64,000 nucleotides of DNA from Cycas panzhihuaensis (Eukaryota > Cycadophyta), in NCBI GenBank assembly GCA_023213395.1, contig CM041465.1, positions 136,903,741 through 136,967,740 on the forward strand, given 5' to 3'. Within the stretch, counting starts at the first letter, position 1; every line of letters starts with the position of its first letter. The position numbers were made by a program, and so were the translations under genes. Below the pieces are notes generated by a model, which had not been told where the DNA came from, did no database searches, and saw only the letters and a list, made by a program, of their open reading frames with translations. Below are positions 47,238 to 55,850 of the stretch, in pieces.

Positions 47238-47611
47238 TGTTAAGAATTTAACATGGAGGATACTCATCAACAACAAGATGAATAATATCAACAGAGATCA
47301 ACACAATATAATCAGAGTGTATTACCATAGCAAAAGCACCAAAGACTCAATATGAGCCTTGATGATGTGATGATGTTTACATACTACCTCAACCACCTTT
47401 ATATACCAAAGAGGTGGGAGACTATTCAACATAAGTAATGCATGTGGGACAAATACCTTTGTCCTGACCAATAGCATTACACCACTAACTTGACCAATAA
47501 ACTTATATCCTTTTACATAGTATTATAATGACCTTTCGACCCAAAGACTTAGGACTGTCACTTATCATTCTAGGACCGACACACATTACACATTAAACAT
47601 TATTTCTAACA
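47238..47611 (-). repeat. Element I 3' LTR
   Basis: On the plus strand it reads TGTTAAGAATTT to TTTCTAACA. A TATA-like TTTATATACC (about 47399) is present. Unrelated to the B/C/D/H LTRs. Confidence 0.92.
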
Positions 47612-47734
47612 CCTCCCCTTAATGTTTAATGTTTGAACAATTGACAATTTGACATATATTGACACTTGACATGAATTTGAGACTATAGACATTAAAAACA
47701 ACATGACAAGACTGACATGACTATCAACAGACTC

Positions 47735-48743
47735 TAATGTACTTTATCTTCTTTGAATTTCCACCGTCTTGATCTTGGAAAGGTCTTGAACACCATGTCT
47801 TGGGCATGGTCTTGGTCTTGGTCTTCAACCTTGTAGTGTCCTTTGAGCTGACGATCCTCAGACTTTACCTCTTTCAACTTCACACATAATTGAGAATCCT
47901 TGGACATGCACATGGATAATTCAGAATGATCCTGCATATATTCATCAAAGATATCTTCAAGGTGTCGTTCAAATATGTCTTCAATCACTTGTTTGTTTCT
48001 CCCTGCTTCAGTATGGAGTGACCAAAGTAGGCGTTAGCAATATCATCATTATCCAAATGTAGCAATTGGTTGTCAACTGTTAAGACACCATTATCCACCC
48101 CTGAATCAATGGGTTTAATGAGACGAGTTCTTGCAAGTTGTGTGATATACCCTGTTTTCTTTGTGTCACTCAAGGAGTTCCATGAACTAAGTGTAATGAG
48201 AATTTCCATGACACTCACATGCATATACTTCCTGATTATGGATATGCACACCTGGAACGTTATTTCAATCTGATTGACTTTCACAGTCAGGTAATCTATC
48301 CAAAAGGTGATATGAATTCGATAAGCCAGATCCTGATGACATGATATCCTCCTTATGTTCCTTTGAAAACAACTTTTTAGTGCCACTCTAGGATATACTG
48401 CTATAATTTTGATCTTTTCAAAGATGAGAATGGAGAATGTAGCTGAGTTGAGGGAGATCACGGATATTTTCCAATACATGCCAATCATTGTATGACCTGT
48501 CACCATTTGAATTCTTCCTATCAACTTTTCAACACAAACTAGGATAACATTATCCATACCTTTTGTTAGGCAGCTCATGTCTCCACGAACTATTATCGGC
48601 AATGATTGATGCCTGAAATTTTCAGCCTCTAGAGCTGGTTCCTTGATGAGACTTGTGGCTTTGTCATGCTGCTTTTCCCTTTTTTCTTTCCTCTTCAACT
48701 TCTTCCTCTGATTCTTTGCCCTTTTGATTCTCTGCTGCTGCAT
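47735..48743 (-). other. Element I open frames of unknown origin next to the 3' LTR
   Basis: A 252-residue frame (48743-47985) and an overlapping 84-residue frame (47988-47734). The N-terminus is very basic (KRAKNQRKKLKRKEKREKQ), the middle is poor in charged residues, and the end is acidic (VEDQDQDHAQD). No RT, RNase H or integrase motif is seen. The frames could be the decayed end of a retroelement polyprotein, a captured host segment, or chance. I do not recognise a family. Confidence 0.35.
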
Positions 48744-48754
48744 TTCTTCAGGTC

Positions 48755-49140
48755 CTTTTTCATTTACTCACAAGGTGGTTTCCAAGCATCCTCGGTAGGA
48801 GTCCATGTTCTGTAGAACCTGAATAATAAAGTGATAGGAGGTAGGGAGGTTATCCTTATCAATGGCTGCAAGTATCACTTCAATAACAATTCTGTTTTTT
48901 TTTTTTGAAGATTTCCTCCCCTTCTTCGTGCACCATTTCAGTCCCTATGACAGTTTTCCAAAGTTTCTTCACTACAAATAAACTTTCCATCCTAATTTTC
49001 CAAAAACAAAAATTAGTTCCAGTGTATTTGGGCAGAGGAAAGATGAGATCTGATAACCAATATTCATTCCTCTCAGGCACAAAGGTGATAATGTCACTTA
49101 ACTCCATGAGAAATGTCCACTTCAATTTGAGAAGCAAATC
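48755..49140 (-). pseudogene. Element I gag remnant
   Basis: Minus-strand translation gives LPKYTGTNFCFWKIRMESLF and KKLWKTVIGTE, the typical start of a copia Gag (Y-x-G-x-N-F-x-x-W-K-x-x-M). An A-run (about 48896-48905 as T on the plus strand) and frame changes follow. A shifted frame reads IEVILAAIDKDNL. No zinc knuckle is visible. This is the only retroviral-type protein trace in element I. Confidence 0.65.
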
Positions 49141-49433
49141 GACAAAGAAATATTGGAACCTAAGTGCTAAAAAAAAAAAAACCGCTTACAGCTTCACACA
49201 ACAATCCTTACAACAGTCCAGGTTTCTTCAAATTTTCGTGGCTTCAAATTTGAGGTGTCTTCCTTTTCTGCTTTTCTGTTGCCAATTTAATCAGGTTCTA
49301 CCATATGACAGGAACAAAGCATGCTGTGTAACCTTATGAATGTTGCTGCTAAGCCAACCAATCACGGTGTGCAATGCTCTCCTTCTTCACGATCGTAGCT
49401 TCGGGCGCGTCATCCTCTTCTACAGCTCTTTCT

Positions 49434-49730
49434 CTATGTAGACGCCATTGATTTATTAGAAACCACAATATGAACTACAAGCCCAGGTTCAAGAAGCTTA
49501 TTTTTGAACTCTTGGGAACTAATCTGCTTTTGATCACGAGAGCTGAACCCAAATGTTGAAAGAACCATTCCAATGAATAATATTGGTGTAAAGTAATTCT
49601 GAAACTGCTTTATCAAAGTTTCCTGGAAATTGCCTTGTTCATCTGAATTGGACTCTTTGGATTCTGGCTTTGCTCTTCCTGTCCCTTCGGAAAATCTTTC
49701 TTATGTTTTGGATAGAAGTTCTCATAACTC
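49434..49730 (-). pseudogene. Captured FtsH fragment 1: N-terminal/transmembrane part of an FTSH3/FTSH10-like m-AAA protease
   Basis: The minus-strand reading starts YENFYPKHKK, then after a one-base frame change SKESNSDEQGNFQETLIKQF, the hydrophobic segment YFTPILFIGMVLSTFGF, and SSQEFKNKLLEPGLVVHIVV followed by SNKSMAST. This matches the region of plant mitochondrial FtsH proteases (FTSH3/FTSH10) before and including the first membrane helix and the start of the intermembrane domain. No AAA ATPase or zinc-protease part is present. The host protein degrades inner-membrane proteins in mitochondria; this fragment cannot. Orientation is the same as element I. Confidence 0.82.
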
Positions 49731-49732
49731 TT

Positions 49733-49838
49733 ACCTCAAAATCTCTTGATGTCAAACCATTTCAGATATATATATGTTACAGGAACATAATCATGAGGAT
49801 CTATACCCAAAGCTTCTTGGGCATCTTCCAGCTTAATA
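49733..49838 (-). pseudogene. Captured FtsH fragment 2: later exon placed upstream of fragment 1
   Basis: On the minus strand KLEDAQEALGIDPHDYVPVT is followed, after an apparent TA dinucleotide slip, by SEMV, a stop where Trp is expected, and HQEIL. In plant FTSH3/FTSH10 proteins this segment lies after the intermembrane domain and before the second membrane helix, i.e. downstream of fragment 1. Here it precedes fragment 1 in the direction of translation, so the pieces are out of order. GGTAAG directly follows, resembling a splice donor, so genomic rather than fully spliced sequence may have been copied. Confidence 0.75.
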
Positions 49839-49846
49839 GAGGATAT

Positions 49847-49884
49847 CGTAACAACAATCTGGTCTTAGCGTAACAACAATCTGG
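49847..49884. repeat. 16-bp direct repeat at the FtsH/WOX junction
   Basis: CGTAACAACAATCTGG occurs at 49847-49862 and 49869-49884 with 6 bp between. It lies at the border between the FtsH-derived part and the sequence leading to the homeobox fragment, as expected for a slipped or template-switched junction. Confidence 0.8.
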
Positions 49885-49972
49885 AGTTTCATGCCGCCCC
49901 TGAACTCAGCCACCTCCGTTTGGAATTATGTTCTTTGATTTTAGGTATCATATTGTGTGAAAAGGAGGAAAT

Positions 49973-50330
49973 ATGTTCTTTGACAAGAATGCGTCGTCTT
50001 CAGCTATTTCCATGGACACCAAGCACGGCCCATCTTCCGCACCTTGCCACGGAGATCGACAGAAAAATGCTATGAGCAGAGAATTAGCTGAACCACCAGT
50101 CGTGTGGGGCCGATGGAATCCAACCAAAGGGCAAATCGAGTTCCTTCAACACCTCTACTATCAAGAAGGTGTCCGCAATCCGAATACTAAATAAATCAGA
50201 TCGTAGAGCGCCTGAAACAGTTTGGGACTGTCCAAGGAAAGAACGTTTTTATTGGTTTCAGAACTTCAAGTCCCGTCTCAAGCAAAGAAGACAGAACACA
50301 GAAGAGAACCAGATTCGAAATACTTCTCCA
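49973..50330 (+). pseudogene. Captured WUSCHEL-related homeobox (WOX) fragment, antisense in element I
   Basis: From the ATG at 49973 the plus strand reads an N-terminal stretch (MFFDKNASSSAISMDTKHG), then WGRWNPTKGQIEFLQHLYYQ and EGVRNPNTK, helix 1 and loop of a WOX homeodomain. A TAA follows where Gln is expected. With frame changes it continues RLKQFGTVQGKN, then (one T missing in a T-run) WFQNFKSRLKQRR, the recognition helix with the WOX-type WFQN core. The homeodomain ends at about 50290. WOX proteins are plant transcription factors of stem-cell and embryo patterning; this copy cannot encode one. It is opposite in strand to element I. Which WOX clade is uncertain; FKSR instead of HKAR is unusual. 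Confidence 0.85.
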
Positions 50331-51852
50331 CCAACTCCTAACTGCAGCTGGCGGCGTCAAGGCTCTATCGTCCAAACTTCCGCTATTAGACACGAGTTGC
50401 GTGTGATTATCAGACGGACGAAACCCCAGAAATGGGTAGTGTCTTCATAGCGCCTGCACAACACAAAAGGTCTCAGGTAGAACGCACGGACCTTCCAATA
50501 AAAGCCGCCAAGGTCTGTGGAACCAACGGTGATTAATTATATGCTTGTGTCCCTTTGCGGAGGAAGATTCTTCAAAGCGTAACAACATTGCTCTTTGGTT
50601 TGCATCCACAGTACACTGAGACGAAACGCTCTCTAACAACATCATGCAAACGCCAACGTAGTATCGAAAGAAGACGCAGTATTTAAATGGCGACGCCCAT
50701 GGCTCACGAATCACGGCTCTTTTGAGAAGATGAAGCAGATACCTAATGAGATAGCTCATGAAGCATCCACGGCTCACGCATCATATCCACAGCTCACGAA
50801 GCTGATACACCACGATCCTCAAACATAGACGACGCCAATCCTGCACACAGCGATAAAACGCTTCGGAACCCTAATATTTAGGGTTAAATTCTACGAAAAT
50901 CGTTTGGGCAGATTTCTTTTCCATTCTCTTTTAATCGATTGCGATGCTCAGTTGTCACTGTGTAACTGGGCGCCGACTTATTTTGTAGCTGGGCCACTCT
51001 CCTGGCTCTTTTCTGCAAGATCTCCTGGACGTGGAGCCGACCCTTCCAGTCTATCACATCCCCTTTCTCCACGGCTTGTGGTGCTTTTAATCACAGGTTA
51101 GTTACAGACTTCAACGCCAAGTGAAAGGATCAATGGACGTTGATGAAGTACGGGGCAGAGTGAAGGCACAGACTGTAGGCAGGCTTCACAGAGCCTTGGA
51201 TTGATAGGCACCACAAAAATAACTGGAGTATACTGAAGGAGGTAAATACGAATTGAGATAACCTTTAAGTCTTCAAGGCTCCTGCATAAACAACTTGTGG
51301 CTTTTGGAGTAAGCTCCACGTCTTTGCTAGGCGCATAAGCGGCTTGGAGGAGAAAAGTCCGGAGATATAACCAGGTTGTACTGGAAGTACAGATCTCTAT
51401 GAGATTAAAGTAGCATAGACTTCCTCTTCTTATTACAGTACTAACAAGCACAAATAGTTTGGTAGAAGGTTATCAAACCCATGATGTTAGGGTTTATCTC
51501 AACAATTCATATCCTCTGCACAATTCTTATCACAATTTCTCCACAGGCAAGGAATCATGTGGCAGCATAGATTTCTCTCATGACAGTATTTCAAGGATGG
51601 ATTTTTCATGATCTTGAATCCTCAATATTCTTCAAAACAGATCTTCAGAGAGGATACTTTGCAAACAAGGTTCAAAGACCAATAATTTTTCACATAGCAC
51701 AAGAGTGATGTTACCTGGCACGCTTCTTGAAGCTTCTCTTCAATCAAGCATCCGTTTGATGGAGCCACCTCCTTGCTTGAACGCTTTATCCTCTGCTGGA
51801 CTTCTCCTCTCACGATCTTCTTCTCACAATAGTTCTTACAGCAAGATGGCCT
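50331..51852 (-). other. Element I leader-side region, partly GC-rich, origin unknown
   Basis: Includes a minus-strand frame at 51072-50884 (EKGDVIDWKGRLHVQEILQK, then RARRVAQLQNK) that looks coding-like (GC-rich, charged, no low complexity), and GCTCACGA repeats on the plus strand near 50700-50800. I recognise no family. Captured host sequence is plausible but unproven. Confidence 0.35.
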
Positions 51853-52238
51853 GCTCTGATACCATGTTAAGAATTTAACATGGAGGATACTCATCAACAA
51901 CAAGATGAATAATATCAACAGAGATCAACACAATATAATCAGAGTGTATTACCATAGCAAAAGCACCAAAGACTCAATATGAGCCTTGATGATGTGATGA
52001 TGTTTACATACTACCTCAACCACCTTTATATACCAAAGAGGTGGGAGACTATTCAACATAAGTAATGCATGTGGGACAAATACCTTTGTCCTGACCAATA
52101 GCATTACACCACTAACTTGACCAATAAACTTATATCCTTTTACATAGTATTATAATGACCTTTCGACCCAAAGACTTAGGACTATCACTTATCATTCTAG
52201 GACCCACACACATTACACATTAAACATTATTTCTAACA
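51853..52238 (-). repeat. Element I 5' LTR and PBS complement
   Basis: PBS complement GCTCTGATACCA (51853-51864) directly abuts the LTR (51865-52238). It differs from the other LTR at two sites (GACTATCAC versus GACTGTCAC; GACCCACAC versus GACCGACAC). Confidence 0.93.
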
Positions 52239-52243
52239 ATTTC

Positions 52244-53327
52244 CTTCACCTTTACAATGTAGATATGCTTTTTGATTACATTAATTAAGCTCAATGATGC
52301 TTTAATAGCATGAAAGTGTGCTAAAAGAGCTTAAAAAACAGTAAGTACAAAAGTACTTTTGAGAATCAAGACTGCCAAAAAAAAGTTTTTAAGTAGGCCC
52401 AGTTAGTAAGACTTAAAGTCTTTTAAGATTCCCCCCTTTAGAAATAAAAAAAAAATCTCTTAAAACTTTAAAAAAATTGATTCTCATGAGCAAAAAAGGG
52501 CATTTTGTTAGAAAAATGCTATCAAGAGATTGATCTTCCAATGCTGAAATGGCAGAGTGATCGCGGCACTTGCCGAAATGGGCGGTGCAATGAATCTTGA
52601 GTTGGATGACCAAGCTGTGAGTGGCAATGATGAACAACCGCAATAAAGGTGTCTTGAAGTTGTCGCGATACCGGCAAAGATGCTTGGTTGGACAGCCAAC
52701 TGTGAGTTGAGCTGGCAATAAATGTGTGCTGATTTGGCACTTGAATGTGTGTTGAATGCTTAGCTAGCAGTGAGATCGATCAGGCCGACTCACCGAGGAA
52801 TCCGATCGGCACTGGCCGACTTGGCAAGATGGGACTCGGCAGCTTGAAGATCGTGCTCATTGTCGTTGAAGAGAGCCGGTGAACTTCAGCAGAATGAACG
52901 CCGACCGGGCAACTCGCTAAAGAGTCGAAATGACACCGATGAGCTGGAATAGAACTGTGTTGATGGTGGCGATGACAAATGATGAAAGTGAAAGAGCAAT
53001 GGTGGTGCCGACTCAAGACTGCTTGTTGAGTTGGCGCAGGTCCGGGCTCTTAAATGAGCAAGGATGTTAGCAGTGAGGACAACAAGACTGCGTAATCGAG
53101 GTGATGTGGCACTTTGAGTGCCGAGATGGCGGGAGCTCTTGACTTGGCAAAGCCTTGATCGATGGCTGAGTCAAGACTGATTTCTTCAATGCTGAGTTGA
53201 GCTTGGACAGCCTTCACCGAGATGGCGCCTTCGAGAGCCGAAATGAGTTGGTGTCTGATTTCCAAAAACAAATGACAGAGATAAAAGACTAACAGTGCTT
53301 AAACAAGCTAAGTTCAGAGACCTTTCA
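52244..53327 (-). other. Element H leader, PBS-proximal part
   Basis: No recognisable gene. A GC-richer section (52540-53270) has minus-strand frames rich in His/Ser without homology I can name. This part of the leader differs from those of A-D, as is also true among them. Confidence 0.65.
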
Positions 53328-53901
53328 GCTCTGATACCAAATGTGAAAAATGGGCATTAAGCCACATTAGTCCCAAGATCATAAGTACAAGCACAATACT
53401 ACAAATGCATGAAAGCATAAAGAACACAAAGAGAAATAGGAGCAAGAGAAAATGATACCCAATATGTGGAGTTGGAATTGGTCCAACCTCCCAAGAAGAA
53501 ACAGTTTGATTAGCAAACTGATAGCATAACAATGCAACTCCAACTCTTCTATGAGACAATGAGGAGAGGTCTCATTATATAGAGTGAAATAAGAGACCTA
53601 AGGCCTTGGATGTTTGACAAGTGTCAAACATCCAAGATACATGACTTGGATCGAGGCCTAAGGCCTTGGATGTTTGACAAGTGTCAAACATCCAAGATAC
53701 ATGCCTTGGATCCTCATGTGAGAAAGGGAAAGAATGCATGAGGGTCCATTTGACCCTTTAGTGACAACGTTGTGTCACTAGAAAGAATATGGGTGTGCAC
53801 TTTATCACTTAAGTGATAAGTCACCCCTAAAGTAAAAAGTGCATATATTACATGAAAAAATAAAAGTACATTAACTTAACATTTAAACATAAGGTTTAAC
53901 A
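53328..53901 (-). repeat. Element H 5' LTR and PBS complement
   Basis: PBS complement at 53328-53339, LTR 53342-53901. It has the same two hairpin copies as the 3' LTR, and the TATA region reads CTCATTATATAGAGTG on the plus strand. Ends AAGGTTTAACA, then TSD AAAGT. Confidence 0.93.
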
Positions 53902-55505
53902 AAAGTGGGATATTTTGCCAAACATTAGAAGTGTAGAAAGGTTGATTTTGCTCAAGGCAAAAGGACTGTAGGAATTTACAATGGAAAGAGAAGATAATGA
54001 CAATGAAGAAACAACCTTTGTTGTAATATTGTTAACACAACTTACATTAGAAAATAATTGCTACATTGATTTTGGATCCTCGAAACACATGACATCCAAG
54101 CTTGTCTGGTTTGAAAAACTAAACCACTGTGAAGCTAGAATTGCAGTTGAGTTCAGTGACAACACTATTCATTGCATTCGAGGAGAGGTGATCATTCTAA
54201 TAATGATAGATGGAAAAACAGAAAAACTTAGTAATGTCTTATATGTGCCATGGATGAAAAAGAATCTTCTTTTTGTATCCCACATGACTAAGAAAAATCT
54301 TAAAATAATATTTGAAGGCAATAAATGGCATACCGAAAACAAAAATTGTGAAGTTGTAGTAGAAGGAATAGAAGAAAATGGCCTTTATAAACTCGTTGTA
54401 GCTCTTGCCACATAATCCTTTTTCGTAAATCATATTGTGAACAATAGTGAAATTTGGCATTTAAGGTATAGCCATTTGTCTTATGAATGTCTTACTCAGC
54501 TCAAACATTGCAATATGGTAATAGGATTTCCACCTATATTGAAGCCCTACTTTGTATGTGAAGGATGCACGCTAGGGAAACAAAATAGGCACAAGTTTCA
54601 CCAAAGTACTTGTGGATCTCAAACAAAACTAGGATGAATACATAGCGATATCTGTGGACCTTTCACTCTAGTTTCCATTGGAGGAGCAAAATATTATTGA
54701 ACTTTTATAGATGATTGTGCTAGGAGAATTTAGATTAATTTTCTCAAAAACAAATTTGATGCCTTTAATGTCTTCAAGGAGTTCAGGGCATAGGTTGAAA
54801 GAGAAAGCAAGAGAAAAATAAGTATTAAGGATAGAAAATGGAGTTGAATTCACCTCTAACGACTTTTACAAGTATTGCAAGGCTTATGGGATTAAGAGAC
54901 AACTCACCATTGCATATGCTCCTCAATCAAATGGAGTTGCATAAGGGAAGAATTGGACCATTATTGAAATGGCTAGAACTCTTTTAAAAGGTAGAACTGT
55001 TTCAAACAAATATTGGGCAGAAGCTGTAAATACAACGATTTTTCTTCTCAATAGAAGTTATATTAAAGCCCTAGAAGGAATGACCCCTGAAGAAAGCCTA
55101 GACAGGGAGGAAGCTAAATGTATCATATCTGAGGCTTTTCGGTTGTATAGCCTATGTTCATGTACTAGATGAGAAATAGAAGAAATTAGATGACAAGAGT
55201 CTCAAATGCATTCTTGTAGGTTATAGTGAAAAATCCAAAACATATAGATGCATGGATTTGAACACAAATAAAATAATTATAAGTAGAGACGTGACATTTA
55301 ATGAATCTTTGTCTAATAGTCTATTTGAAATACCATTGTCTACTTAGACGAGGAACAACATGCTAGAAGAAGAGAAAATAACATAGCAGGTTGATGCTAA
55401 AAACCTACATGCAAATCTTGAATCACCAATAGAAGTCCAAGATAACAATTAGGTCAACAATCAAAACCAGACAACCACTTTTGCAAAAGGGTTACCAAAA
55501 TGGCA
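53902..55505 (+). pseudogene. Element G protease, pre-integrase and integrase
   Basis: After the TSD the knuckle tail is followed by the protease with YIDFGSSKHMTS (DSG changed to DFG, so the active site is altered) and LSNVLYVPWMKKNLLFVSHM. Pre-integrase is IWHLRYSHLSYECLTQL and VCEGCTLGKQNRHKF. The integrase core reads HSDICGPF only with a TGA just before it, then VEFTSNDFYKYCKAYGIKRQ, where DNG is changed to ENG, and APQSNGVA with a TAA. The C-terminal part is WAEAVNTTIFLLNRS, KSLKCILVGYSEKSKTYRC and NKIIISRDVTF. Very decayed. Ends at LPKWH at 55505. Confidence 0.82.
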
Positions 55506-55850
55506 TGTAACGTTCCTATATTAGATGACTGACTTCATTATGCAATTTTCATTGTTTATCCTAGCTGACTTCATTATGTAGTTTTCATTACCTATTTTGG
55601 TTGACTTCATTACTTATTTTGACCGACTTAAGCTATGTGTTCTAGCCGACTTCTTTATTTGAATTATGGCTACCTATATATAGGGCTTTCCAACCTAGGA
55701 TTTGATCATCACATTTGGGTTCTAGGATTTGATCATCACCTCACCTCAAAGAGGAAACCAATGACTTAGTTTTACTTATTGTAAGTTTGGTATCTTTTGT
55801 ACATACATTATCGATGTCATTTCATTTTAAAATTTAGTTTGTTTGAATCA
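55506..55850 (+). repeat. Gypsy-type LTR fragment truncating element G
   Basis: Starts TGTAACG immediately after the G pol codons. It has repeated TGACTTCATTATG segments and a TATA box (CTATATATAGGG, near 55673), and shares GCCGACTTC..TATATATAGGG..CACCTCAAAG spacing with the LTR of gypsy element J (62045-62666). No PBS or second LTR was recognised, so the right end is uncertain. Confidence 0.5.

Larger units (their letters stand above)
47238..52238 (-). mobile_element. Element I: young pol-less copia-like element carrying host gene fragments
   Basis: Two 374-bp LTRs (47238-47611 and 51865-52238) differ at two positions by my reading. PBS complement GCTCTGATACCA at 51853-51864; PPT complement CCTCCCCTTAA from 47612. 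TSD ATTTC at 47233-47237 and 52239-52243, and the empty site is preserved in the C2 leader (about 12105-12120, opposite strand). The 4.25-kb interior has a gag remnant but no protease, integrase, RT or RNase H. It carries fragments of a WOX homeobox gene (plus strand) and an FtsH gene (minus strand). It must rely on proteins of another element. Confidence 0.93.
41702..53901 (-). mobile_element. Element H: Ty1/copia retrotransposon inserted in gag of element G
   Basis: Minus-strand element. The 3' LTR is at 41702-42266 and the 5' LTR at 53342-53901; PBS complement GCTCTGATACCA at 53328-53339; PPT complement CCCCCCTTA at 42268-42276. TSD AAAGT at 41697-41701 and 53902-53906. Joining the flanks restores the knuckle frame of G. 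Gag-pol is complete in order but frameshifted many times. Its leader is split by element I (47238-52238); without I it is about 7.2 kb. Confidence 0.95.
40259..55505 (+). mobile_element. Element G: Ty1/copia retrotransposon, split by element H, 3' end lost
   Basis: A 188-bp LTR (40259-40446, TGTTAGAAATAATG to GTCTTCA) is followed by a PBS variant TGGTATTAGAGTG (40447). Gag runs to 41701, where element H is inserted inside the zinc-knuckle codons. The element resumes at 53902 with protease, pre-integrase and integrase up to about 55505. There it stops abruptly at a different LTR-like sequence (TGTAACG). RT and RNase H are missing. Many stops indicate great age. Confidence 0.85.

Noticed and set aside
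47985-48743. 252-residue frame in element I as a host gene
   Set aside because: Very basic start and hydrophobic middle with no recognised family; other frames are equally plausible. Kept only as an unknown open region.
52413-53271. Ser/His-rich minus-strand frames in the H leader as captured genes
   Set aside because: Several overlapping frames of similar length and no recognisable motif; more likely GC-rich leader sequence.
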